A DNA stretch of 64,000 nt from Clostridium sp. UBA4108 (GTDB lineage Bacteria > Bacillota > Clostridia > Clostridiales > Clostridiaceae). The DNA is taken from NCBI GenBank assembly GCA_002381695.1, contig DFXM01000022.1:32559-96558 (forward strand), in the 5' to 3' direction. This document shows, one piece after another, positions 46,261-54,432 of this stretch (its first letter is position 1; every line of letters begins with the position of its first letter). The notes beneath the pieces were generated by a model, which was not told the origin of the DNA, did not search any database, and saw nothing but the letters and a program-made list of their open reading frames with translations. The position numbers and the translations under genes were made by a program.

Positions 46261-46298
46261 ATGAACAAAATAAACAAAATATATAATAAATGAACAAA
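46261..46298. promoter_or_regulatory. Three ATGAACAAA-type boxes between divergent promoters
   Basis: ATGAACAAA at 46261-46269, ATAAACAAA at 46270-46278 and ATGAACAAA at 46290-46298. TATAAT at 46318-46323 would serve ndh2, and its -35 position falls at the third box. A TAAAAT on the minus strand (46243-46248) would serve the binding protein gene, with its -35 position on the first two boxes. Neither has a good -35, so an activator seems likely. Confidence 0.55.
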
Positions 46299-46371
46299 AT
46301 GTTTCTTTTTACACTATTATAATATAGATATGATAATATTTTAACTAAGAGGAAAACATGGGGGGAAAGTT

Positions 46372-48246
46372 ATGAGTGAAAAGAAGAAAATTATAGTACT
46401 CGGTGGTGGATACGGAGGCGTATTAACTGCTAAAAAATTAGCTAAGAAATTAAAAAAAGATGAGAATGTTCAAATTACTCTTATTGATAAAAATCCATAT
46501 CACACTATGTTAACAGAGCTTCATGAAGTAGCTGCAGAAAGAGTATCAGAGGATTCTATTAGAATTGATTTAAAGAAGATATTTGAAGGAAGAAAAGTAA
46601 ATGTTGTTTTAGATGAAATTACAGAGTTAGATTTTAAAAATAAAACATTGAAATCTGAAAAAAATTCATACTCTTATGATTATTTAGTAGTTGGAGCTGG
46701 TTGTAAGCCTACTTACTTTGGAATACCAGGGGCAGAGGAGTATACACACAAGCTATGGTCTTATGAGGATGCAGTTAATTTAAGAGAGCATATACTAAAC
46801 AATTTTAGACTTGCAGTTAAAGAAACAAATAAAGTAAAAAGAGAAAAGTTATTAACCTTTGTTGTAGTTGGAGCTGGATTTACTGGAATAGAAATGATAG
46901 GAGAATTAGCTGAATGGGCAGATAGATTATGTAAAGATTTTCATATTGAGAGACATGAAGTTAAATTACATGTAATGGATGCTTTACCTAAGATATTACC
47001 TATATTTCCAGATAAAATAATAAAAAAGGCTGAAAAGAGATTACACAAGTTAGGTGTAAATATAAAGACAAATGCATGTATTACAGAAGTTAGTGAAGAT
47101 TCAGTACTTTTCTGTAATGATGGTGGAAAGATTAGTGCAGGAACTATAGTTTGGGCAGCTGGAGTTGAGGGAGCAGATATCCTTGAAAAAATGGATATAA
47201 CTCAAAAACCAAGAAAGAGAATAGTGACTAATGATAAACTTCAATCAGTAGATTATGAGAATGTATATGCAGTTGGAGACAATATATTCTATATTCCAAA
47301 AGGTGAGGAAAGACCAGTTCCACAGATGGTAGAAAATGCTGAGAGTTCAGCACCAATAGTTGCTCACAATATATATACAGATATTAAAGGTGGAGAAAAG
47401 AAATCCTATGAGCCTAAGTTCCATGGAGCAATGGTTTGTATAGGTGGTAAATATGGACTAGCACATTTAGGAATGCCAGGAAAATTCTTTGGGTTACCAA
47501 GTTTCTTTGCAATGTTCGTTAAGCACTTTATAAATTTAGTATATTTTGTTCAAGTAGCTGGATTTAATAAATGTTGGTCATATATATTACATGAGTTTTT
47601 CCATGTTAAAGATAATAGAAGCTTTGTTGGAGGACATTTTGCAAAATCCTCTCCAAACTTTTGGTTAGTTATATTAAGAGTTTTTGTAGGTTACAAGTGG
47701 CTTACAGAAGGATTAGCCAAGTTGCCAAAGATAATATCAGATCCATCAAACATTTTCTTAATACCAGCGCCACCAGCTAGTGCAGTATCAGGGGCAACAG
47801 CAGCTGCAGAAGCAGTAACTGCAGCATCAGGACAAGGTGGAGCAGAAGCAGCTTCACAATGGGGTGAAGCATTGGGAGTACCTCAGTTTATTGAAAATAT
47901 GGTTAAATGGTCTATGGATACTTTCTTCTATACAGGGGATGGTGGATTTACAGGATTAGCACAAGTGTTCCAAACAGCTATGGTAATTGGTGAAATATTA
48001 GTAGGTATATTACTAATAGTTGGACTATTTACAGCAGTTGCATCAATAATTTCAATTGCAATGGGAAGTATGATTTGGGCATCGGGAATGGCACCAGTTG
48101 AAATGTTATGGTATTTAACTTCAAGTATAGCATTAATAGGTGGTTCAGGAAGTACCTTTGGATTAGATTACTATGTGTTACCAGTGCTTAAGAAATGGTG
48201 GAAAAACATAGGATGGGTTAAAAAATCATATTTATATGTAGATTAG
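46372..48246 (+). CDS. ndh2: Type II NADH dehydrogenase with C-terminal membrane domain (Ndh2-like)
   Basis: A 624-aa flavoprotein that should pass electrons from NADH to a membrane quinone. The FAD motif is VLGGGYGGV (residues 6-14), the NADH motif is VVGAGFTGIEMIGELAE and VYAVGDN closes the FAD site. Unlike respiratory Ndh-2 (about 400 aa), it has an extra 200 residues with about four helices resembling DoxX (FWLVILRVFVGYKWLTEGLAK) and an Ala-rich loop facing outward or inward. This extension marks the Ndh2 of flavin-based extracellular electron transfer loci. GGGGGAAAG precedes the ATG. Confidence 0.9.
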   Translation: MSEKKKIIVLGGGYGGVLTAKKLAKKLKKDENVQITLIDKNPYHTMLTELHEVAAERVSEDSIRIDLKKIFEGRKVNVVLDEITELDFKNKTLKSEKNSYSYDYLVVGAGCKPTYFGIPGAEEYTHKLWSYEDAVNLREHILNNFRLAVKETNKVKREKLLTFVVVGAGFTGIEMIGELAEWADRLCKDFHIERHEVKLHVMDALPKILPIFPDKIIKKAEKRLHKLGVNIKTNACITEVSEDSVLFCNDGGKISAGTIVWAAGVEGADILEKMDITQKPRKRIVTNDKLQSVDYENVYAVGDNIFYIPKGEERPVPQMVENAESSAPIVAHNIYTDIKGGEKKSYEPKFHGAMVCIGGKYGLAHLGMPGKFFGLPSFFAMFVKHFINLVYFVQVAGFNKCWSYILHEFFHVKDNRSFVGGHFAKSSPNFWLVILRVFVGYKWLTEGLAKLPKIISDPSNIFLIPAPPASAVSGATAAAEAVTAASGQGGAEAASQWGEALGVPQFIENMVKWSMDTFFYTGDGGFTGLAQVFQTAMVIGEILVGILLIVGLFTAVASIISIAMGSMIWASGMAPVEMLWYLTSSIALIGGSGSTFGLDYYVLPVLKKWWKNIGWVKKSYLYVD

Positions 48247-48295
48247 AATTAATTAAATTAAAAGTTCATAAATAAGAATAAAGTTTTTAAACTTA

Positions 48296-48338
48296 CAAAT
48301 GTCCTTTTAATTATTTTTAAAAGGACATTTGGTTTTAT
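48296..48338 (+). terminator. Terminator after ndh2
   Basis: CAAATGTCCTTTTAA at 48296-48310 pairs perfectly with TTAAAAGGACATTTG at 48317-48331, then GTTTTAT. The quinone genes downstream therefore may need their own promoter. Confidence 0.85.
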
Positions 48339-48410
48339 AATTGAATATATAAATAACTACTATTTTATGTAACTATTAGCACAATAACATTGTAAAAAAT
48401 GGGGGAGAGC

Positions 48411-49382
48411 ATGAGTAATTTTTGGAATGAATATCCTGATATTCAAAAGCAATTAGAAAATGTAACTAAAATAATTGAGAAAAACATAAAATGTAGAGAA
48501 AAGCAAATGGAAGAGGCAATATTACCTCTAGTGAAGGTTGGAGGAAAAATGCTAAGACCTGCTCTTCTCATAATAGGAAGTAAGTTTGGAAAATATGAAC
48601 AAGAGAAAATTGAAAATTTAGCCGCAGCTATTGAAATGATGCATACAGCTACCTTAATTCATGATGATATTATAGATGAAGCTAATCTAAGGAGAGGTGT
48701 TGAAACTATTCAAAGTAAGTATGGAAAAGAATATGCGGTATATATGGGAGATTACTTATTTTGTCAATGTTTCATAATGTTATCACAATATAATTATACC
48801 ATGGAGACTTTAAGAGACATTTCAAAGGGTATATCAAAAATATGTATGGGCGAAGTAGCTCAATATAACCTTAGATATTCAACTAGTACTACTTTGAGGA
48901 AATATATAAAGGTGGCATCAGGAAAAACGGCAGCCTTATTTGCTATAAGTCTTTATAGTGGAGCAAAAGAATCTAATTGTGAAGAGAAGCTTTCAAAGTT
49001 ATTAGGTAAAATTGGACATAGCATAGGGATGGCATTTCAAATTGTAGATGATTTATTAGACTATAACAGTGATACTACTAGTTTAGGTAAAAATGCCCAA
49101 AAGGATTTAATCCAAGGATACTATACCTTACCAATAATTTATGCTCTTGAAAAAGATGTGGATAATAGAATAGCCAGTGTGTTAAATAAAGATTCACTAA
49201 ATGATGAAGAAGTTAAAGAAATAATTGACTTAGTGAGGGAATATGGTGGAGTTGAGAAAACAGCTAATTTAGCTAAGGCTTATACTAATAGAGCGTTTAG
49301 TAATATTGAAAAGTTACCAGACTGTGAAAGTAAAACAATATTAAAAGAAATAACAAAGAAGCTATTAAAAAGAATTTATTAG
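48411..49382 (+). CDS. Polyprenyl diphosphate synthase
   Basis: A 323-aa trans-prenyltransferase building the isoprenoid tail. The first Asp-rich motif is LIHDDIIDEANLRRG and the second is VDDLLDYNSD; GGKMLRPALLIIGSKF is the N-terminal substrate region. The ATG at 48411 follows GGGGGAG. It precedes ubiD, ubiA and ubiX in the same direction, so its product is probably the side chain of a quinone (heptaprenyl or similar; chain length cannot be read with confidence). It corresponds in role to DmkB/HepT. Confidence 0.9.
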   Translation: MSNFWNEYPDIQKQLENVTKIIEKNIKCREKQMEEAILPLVKVGGKMLRPALLIIGSKFGKYEQEKIENLAAAIEMMHTATLIHDDIIDEANLRRGVETIQSKYGKEYAVYMGDYLFCQCFIMLSQYNYTMETLRDISKGISKICMGEVAQYNLRYSTSTTLRKYIKVASGKTAALFAISLYSGAKESNCEEKLSKLLGKIGHSIGMAFQIVDDLLDYNSDTTSLGKNAQKDLIQGYYTLPIIYALEKDVDNRIASVLNKDSLNDEEVKEIIDLVREYGGVEKTANLAKAYTNRAFSNIEKLPDCESKTILKEITKKLLKRIY

Positions 49383-49463
49383 TAAGAGCGTCTGAAAGAA
49401 AATATATTAGTAGAATTGCTTATTATTTTCTTAAAGATGCTTTAATTTGGGAGGAAGATTTTT

Positions 49464-50903
49464 ATGGCATATAAAGACTTGCAGCATTTTATGAAAGTTC
49501 TAAAGGAAAGAAATCTTTTAGATACAATTGAAGTAGAGGTTGATGCTAATCTTGAAATCACTGAGATTACAGATAGGGTTTCAAAGAGTAATGGCAATGG
49601 GCTATTATTTAAGAAGGTTAAAGGGTCACCTTATCCAGTACTAATAAATTCGCTAGGGAGCTATGAAAGATTAAACTTAGGGCTAGAGATAGAAGAACTT
49701 GATGATATCGCAGATATAATAATGGATTTTATGGATATAACAAATTATGTAACATTAATAAATAAAATAAAATCCATACCCAAACTAGCAAGACTTGCTA
49801 GAGTATTTCCTAAAAAGGTAACTTCAGCAATATGTCAAGAGGTTATAGAGGAACCAGACTTAGATACATTACCTATTTTACAATGTTGGCCTAAGGATGG
49901 AGGAAGATATATTACTCTTCCATTAGTTATAACAAAAGACCCTGAGACTAATCAGCAAAATATGGGAATGTATAGGCTTCAGGTATATGATAAGAAAACC
50001 ACAGGAATGCACTGGCATCTACATAAAGATGGCAAGGAAATATATGAAAAGTACAGAAAATTAGGACAAAAAATGCCTGTAGCGGTGGCACTGGGATGTG
50101 ACCCTGCGACCATATATTCTGCAACAGCTCCGCTACCTAAAATGATAGATGAAATGATATTTTCTGGATTTCTAAGGAAAGAACCACTAGAAATAGTAAA
50201 GTGTGTTACTAATGATATATATGTGCCGGCTAATGCTGAATTTATATTGGAAGGATATGTGGATTTAGATGAGAAGAGGCTAGAGGGACCTTTTGGAGAT
50301 CATACAGGATATTATTCACTTTCTGATATGTATCCAGTTTTCCATATTGAAAAGATTACTAGGAGAAAAAATCCTGTATACCCTACAACTATTGTAGGTA
50401 AACCACCAATGGAAGATTGTTACTTAGGAAAAGCTACTGAGAGATTCTTTTTACCGCTTATGAGAATACAATGTCCTGAGATTATAGATATGAATTTCCC
50501 ACTAGAAGGAGTATTTCACAACTGTGTTATTGTATCCATAAAAAAATCTTACCCAAAGCATGCTCATAAGGTAATGAGTGCATTATGGGGAATGGGACAA
50601 ATGATGTATACTAAGATGATTATAGTGGTAGATGAAAATATAAATCCACATGATTTATCTACTGTAGCATGGAAAGTGTTTAACAATATAGATCCAAGCA
50701 GAGATGTAGTTATATCAGAAGGACCGCTAGATGCATTAGACCATGCATCAAATACTCCTAACTATGGTTCGAGAATAGGCATTGATGCTACAAAAAAATG
50801 GGCATCAGAAGGTCATACTAGAGAATGGCCAGATGATATAGAGATGACTAAAGAAGTAAAGGAACTTGTGGATAAGAGGTGGAAGGAATATGGTATTAAG
50901 TAA
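49464..50903 (+). CDS. ubiD: UbiD-family prenylated-FMN decarboxylase (UbiD/MqnL-like)
   Basis: A 479-aa decarboxylase. It shows the UbiD core GMYRLQVYDKKTTGMHWH for the cofactor and EGPFGDHTGYYS with the catalytic acid. UbiD-like proteins remove the carboxylate of a polyprenylated aromatic acid in ubiquinone synthesis, or, as MqnL, in the futalosine menaquinone pathway. The prenyl-FMN cofactor is supplied by UbiX, encoded three genes on. GGGAGGAAG precedes the ATG. ubiA overlaps its end by 14 bases. Substrate is inferred from neighbours, not known. Confidence 0.9.
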   Translation: MAYKDLQHFMKVLKERNLLDTIEVEVDANLEITEITDRVSKSNGNGLLFKKVKGSPYPVLINSLGSYERLNLGLEIEELDDIADIIMDFMDITNYVTLINKIKSIPKLARLARVFPKKVTSAICQEVIEEPDLDTLPILQCWPKDGGRYITLPLVITKDPETNQQNMGMYRLQVYDKKTTGMHWHLHKDGKEIYEKYRKLGQKMPVAVALGCDPATIYSATAPLPKMIDEMIFSGFLRKEPLEIVKCVTNDIYVPANAEFILEGYVDLDEKRLEGPFGDHTGYYSLSDMYPVFHIEKITRRKNPVYPTTIVGKPPMEDCYLGKATERFFLPLMRIQCPEIIDMNFPLEGVFHNCVIVSIKKSYPKHAHKVMSALWGMGQMMYTKMIIVVDENINPHDLSTVAWKVFNNIDPSRDVVISEGPLDALDHASNTPNYGSRIGIDATKKWASEGHTREWPDDIEMTKEVKELVDKRWKEYGIK

Positions 50904-51744
50904 ATTAAAGAAGTATGGAGAGTTAGTTATGTTTTCTCATACTCTTTTTTCTCTTCCTTTTGCTCTTATATCCATGGTCTGGGCAGCAAATGGGCTGCCT
51001 AATTTCATGGTAATATTTTGGATATTATTAGCATTGGTGGGCGCTAGAAATGGAGCTAATGCATTAAATAGAATAGTTGATAAGGACATAGATAAAAAGA
51101 ATCCAAGAACTGCAAATAGAAACTTGCCCAGGGGAGATGTGAAAAATTATGAAGCATGGGCAATAGTTATATTGTGCTTTAGTATTTTTATACTTTCAGC
51201 TTATAAGTTAAATTCACTTTGTTTTATGTTGTCTCCGGTAGCATTATTCTTATTCATAATTTATTCTTTTACAAAGAGATTTACATGGACATGCCATATG
51301 GTATTAGGAGTAGCCTGTGCTGGAGCTCCTGTAGGTGCATGGCTTGCAGTAACAGGACAGTTTGCAATTACACCTTTAGTACTTGGAGCAGTAGTTGCTT
51401 TATGGGTGGCCGGTTTTGATATAATATATGGAACTCAAGATATAGCCTTTGATAAATCAAATGGGTTATTTTCTATACCAGTAAAATTTGGATTAAAGGG
51501 TGCATTGGCTATTTCATCCATGTTCCATTTTATTATGATTTTACTATTGATTTCATTATATTTTATAATGGATAGAGGAGCTATATATTTAATAGGAATA
51601 TTTTTAGCCACAGGATTATTGGCACTAGAGCATTATATGGTATCACCTAGCAATGAAAAAAAGATGAAATTTGTTTCATATAATCTTAATCAAGTAGTGA
51701 GTGTAGTGATATTTGTCTTTACTATGATGGATGCATTTTTATAG
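50890..51744 (+). CDS. ubiA: UbiA-family aromatic prenyltransferase (UbiA/MqnP-like)
   Basis: A 284-aa membrane enzyme with eight to nine helices that attaches the isoprenoid tail to an aromatic acid. The first Asp-rich motif is NALNRIVDKDIDKKNPRT followed by NRNLPRG; the second is DIIYGTQDIAFDK. These match the 4-hydroxybenzoate/MqnP subgroup rather than MenA. The ATG at 50890 has GAGGTGG upstream and overlaps the ubiD stop. A membrane-bound quinone should result after decarboxylation by UbiD. Confidence 0.9.
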   Translation: MVLSKLKKYGELVMFSHTLFSLPFALISMVWAANGLPNFMVIFWILLALVGARNGANALNRIVDKDIDKKNPRTANRNLPRGDVKNYEAWAIVILCFSIFILSAYKLNSLCFMLSPVALFLFIIYSFTKRFTWTCHMVLGVACAGAPVGAWLAVTGQFAITPLVLGAVVALWVAGFDIIYGTQDIAFDKSNGLFSIPVKFGLKGALAISSMFHFIMILLLISLYFIMDRGAIYLIGIFLATGLLALEHYMVSPSNEKKMKFVSYNLNQVVSVVIFVFTMMDAFL

Positions 51745-51786
51745 AGATATACAAAAGTTAATATTGATAGGTGGAGGAGAAAAACA

Positions 51787-52368
51787 GTGGATAAATACAT
51801 AGTTGGAATTACAGGTGCTAGTGGAAGTATATATGGGAAAAGAATCTGTGAGGAGTTAATAAAAAATAAAAAGAAAGTATACTTAGTTATCACAGATTAT
51901 GGGAGAAAAGTATTTGAATATGAGTGCGAAGTTTCATTTGAAAACTGGCTTAGAGAGTTAGAAGAAAATGAGGGACAGATAGAGTTATGTGATATAAGGG
52001 ATATGTTTTCAGATATAGCCAGTGGCTCCTTTAAGACTAGAGGAATGGTTATTTCACCATGTTCTATGGGAACTCTATCTAAAATTGCCAATGGAATTTC
52101 AGATAGTTTATTAATAAGAGCTGCAGATGTAATGATTAAAGAAAAACGAAAGCTTATATTAATTCCAAGAGAAACCCCATTAAGCTCTATTCATCTTAAA
52201 AATATGTTGATCTTAAGTGATCTAAATGTGGAAATAGTTCCTCCTATGCCAGCTTTTTATCAAAGACCAAAAACCATAGAGGAAATAGTTAATTCTACTG
52301 TTGGAAGAGTTTTGGATATGTTAGGAATAGAAAATACATTATACGATTCTTGGGGAACTGAGGAATAG
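51787..52368 (+). CDS. ubiX: Flavin prenyltransferase UbiX
   Basis: A 193-aa enzyme making prenylated FMN, the UbiD cofactor. GITGASGSIYGKRICEEL is the FMN-binding start, CSMGTLSKIANGISDSLL and LIPRETPLSSIHLKNM are further UbiX signatures. The start is GTG at 51787 with AGGTGGAGGAG just ahead. Its placement with ubiD and ubiA makes a full prenylation-decarboxylation module. The ABC transporter genes follow after 12 bases. Confidence 0.93.
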   Translation: MDKYIVGITGASGSIYGKRICEELIKNKKKVYLVITDYGRKVFEYECEVSFENWLRELEENEGQIELCDIRDMFSDIASGSFKTRGMVISPCSMGTLSKIANGISDSLLIRAADVMIKEKRKLILIPRETPLSSIHLKNMLILSDLNVEIVPPMPAFYQRPKTIEEIVNSTVGRVLDMLGIENTLYDSWGTEE

Positions 52369-52380
52369 TAGGTGATTTAA

Positions 52381-53139
52381 TTGATTTCTATAAAAGAGCT
52401 TAATGTAAGCTATAAAAGTAAGAATAAAATTATAAGAGCTATTGAAAATTTTAGCTTAGATATTAATTCAGGGGAGATATGTACTATTATTGGGCCCTCT
52501 GGATGCGGAAAATCTACATTGCTAAAGGTGGTTGCTGGAATTATTAAAGAATATGAAGGACAAGTAACTATTGATAAAATGAAATTAAATACAAAGATAC
52601 ATAGAATTGGATATATACCTCAGAATTATGGATTAATTAATTGGAAAACTGTAGAAGACAATATTTTATTAGGTGCCAAAATAAAAGATGGCAAAAATAA
52701 TATAGACAGGGAGCACTATAGAGATATTATAAAAGAACTAAGGATTGAAGAAGTTGTGAATAGATATCCAAGAGAGTTAAGTGGTGGTCAAATGCAGAGG
52801 GTTGCCATGGCTAGAGCACTAGTTATAAAACCCAATGTACTTTTAATGGATGAGTGTTTTTCAGCATTAGATGAAATTGCTAAGGAAGAAATACAAAAAT
52901 TATTTCTGAAAATATGGAAAGAATATAAGGTAACTACTATTCTAGTTACCCATAATATCAAGGAAGCTATTTACTTAGGAGAAAAGATAGCAGTTATGAG
53001 AACTTGTCCAGAAAGTTTGATAATGGTTAAGAAAAATGAATTCTTTGAGAAAGAAGATGTGGATATGGATATAAACTATTTTCAATTCAAGAATACATTG
53101 AAAAATATGCTAAAGGAAAGATGTAACTATGAAAACTAA
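52381..53139 (+). CDS. ABC transporter ATP-binding protein (NitT/TauT/SsuB type)
   Basis: A 252-aa ATPase. Walker A is GPSGCGKSTLLK, the signature is LSGGQMQRVAMARAL and Walker B is VLLMDECFSALDE. It begins with a TTG at 52381 after TAGGTGAT and overlaps the permease gene by 11 bases. It lies 12 bases after ubiX, so it is likely part of the quinone operon. The class imports small anions such as sulfonates, nitrate, thiamine precursors or aromatic acids; here a quinone precursor is my inference. Confidence 0.87.
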   Translation: MISIKELNVSYKSKNKIIRAIENFSLDINSGEICTIIGPSGCGKSTLLKVVAGIIKEYEGQVTIDKMKLNTKIHRIGYIPQNYGLINWKTVEDNILLGAKIKDGKNNIDREHYRDIIKELRIEEVVNRYPRELSGGQMQRVAMARALVIKPNVLLMDECFSALDEIAKEEIQKLFLKIWKEYKVTTILVTHNIKEAIYLGEKIAVMRTCPESLIMVKKNEFFEKEDVDMDINYFQFKNTLKNMLKERCNYEN

Positions 53140-53872
53140 GGATTATGGATTTAAAAGTTTTATTATAGCCTTTGTTCTTATAGTTATAAGTTGGCAGTTT
53201 TTAGCTATGCTATTGGAAATACCCATATTCCCTACACCAACTGAAATATTTATAAATATCTGTGAAATCTTTAAAAGTAAGATTTTAATTCATATAGCCT
53301 ATAGTTTAAAAAGAATTATATTAGGGATAGCATTAACCCTATTTATCGGAACTCCATTAGGAATTCTTATGGGATATTATGAAAAAGTAGATTTATTACT
53401 TTCTCCTATATTATATTTTAATTATCCTGTTCCTAAGATGGCATTACTACCCATAATAATGCTTATTTTTGGATTAGGTGATAGCTCTAAAATAGTGATG
53501 ATATTTTTAATTACATTTTTCCCTGTAGTAGTAAATATAAGAGATGGAATAAAAGAGATGGGAAAAGAAATATTTTATCCACTATATTCTTTAGGTGCTA
53601 GTGATTTTCAAATGGTTAAAGAAGTAATTTTACCGGGAATAATACCGAGAATTCTCACCTCTCTAAGAATAGTTCTAGGGACTGCCATATCTGTTCTATT
53701 TTTTACAGAAAATTTCGGCACAGAATATGGATTAGGATATTTTATCATGGATGCTTGGATGAGAGTGAATTATGTGGAGATGTATTCTGGGATTGTAATA
53801 ATTAGTATATTAGGATTATTGCTATTTATGTTTATAGATATTGTGGAAAGGGTAACTTGTAAATGGCAATGA
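53129..53872 (+). CDS. ABC transporter permease (NitT/TauT/SsuC type)
   Basis: A 247-aa membrane protein with about six helices. The coupling motif is EIFYPLYSLGASDFQMVKEVILPGIIPRI (EAA loop) and YPVPKMALLPIIMLIFGLGD is typical of SsuC-like permeases. It overlaps the ATPase gene. No binding-protein gene is adjacent; the lipoprotein at 45246 is the likely partner. A FMN-binding protein gene follows 76 bases on. Confidence 0.87.
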   Translation: MKTKDYGFKSFIIAFVLIVISWQFLAMLLEIPIFPTPTEIFINICEIFKSKILIHIAYSLKRIILGIALTLFIGTPLGILMGYYEKVDLLLSPILYFNYPVPKMALLPIIMLIFGLGDSSKIVMIFLITFFPVVVNIRDGIKEMGKEIFYPLYSLGASDFQMVKEVILPGIIPRILTSLRIVLGTAISVLFFTENFGTEYGLGYFIMDAWMRVNYVEMYSGIVIISILGLLLFMFIDIVERVTCKWQ

Positions 53873-53948
53873 TGACAAAAAAAAGTTACAATGATATAAT
53901 ATATAAGAAGACGATTACATAAAAACACCATTATATGGGGGTGGCGTT

Positions 53949-54320
53949 TTGGAAAAATATAAAAATACCGTATTATTACTTGTTCTTCTTATAGGAGTTA
54001 TAATAGTATCATTATTTATAGAAAACAAGCCAGAAGAGATTATATATAGAAGTGGAACCTATGAAGGTATAGGAAACGGGCATCATGGTCCTATTAAGAT
54101 ATTAGTTACTACAAACGAATATAAGATTATTAAGATAGATATTATTGAGGAATATGAGATGCCAGAGGTTAGTAAATTTGTATATGAAGAGATACCTAAA
54201 TTAGTTATAAAAAAAAATAGCGCAGATATAGATATGGTTAGTGGTGCAACTTTTACTAGTGAAGGATTAATTAAGGCTATAGAAGACGGGTTAAAGAAGG
54301 CATCTTTAAAAAATGACTAG
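53949..54320 (+). CDS. Membrane-anchored FMN-binding domain protein
   Basis: A 123-aa protein with one N-terminal helix (residues 6-24) and a single outward FMN_bind domain. The flavin-attachment motif is DMVSGATFT (Asp95 to Thr103), as in NqrC/RnfG-type proteins. A TTG start at 53949 lies after GGGGGTGG. Such a carrier could pass electrons from a quinol across to the PplA-like lipoprotein. It ends 60 bases before a terminator. Confidence 0.85.
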   Translation: MEKYKNTVLLLVLLIGVIIVSLFIENKPEEIIYRSGTYEGIGNGHHGPIKILVTTNEYKIIKIDIIEEYEMPEVSKFVYEEIPKLVIKKNSADIDMVSGATFTSEGLIKAIEDGLKKASLKND

Positions 54321-54379
54321 ACTAAGTTATTTTATGTGACTAAAGTAGCTCTTAAAGATAAATGAATTCTGAAGATAAT

Positions 54380-54415
54380 GCATTTCAAATTTAAATTTGA
54401 AATGCTTTATTTTTA
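54380..54415 (+). terminator. Intrinsic terminator directly before the CitA-type kinase gene
   Basis: GCATTTCAAATTT at 54380-54392 and AAATTTGAAATGC at 54393-54405 form a perfect 13-bp palindrome followed by TTTATTTTT. The kinase ribosome site GGAGG is at 54421-54425, leaving no room for a promoter between them. Confidence 0.8.
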
Positions 54416-54432
54416 AGGAAGGAGGATGGATA

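Noticed and set aside
49464..52368. UbiD/UbiX as a phenolic-acid decarboxylase for detoxification
   Set aside because: The adjacent UbiA and polyprenyl synthase genes favour quinone synthesis, although the alternative cannot be fully excluded.
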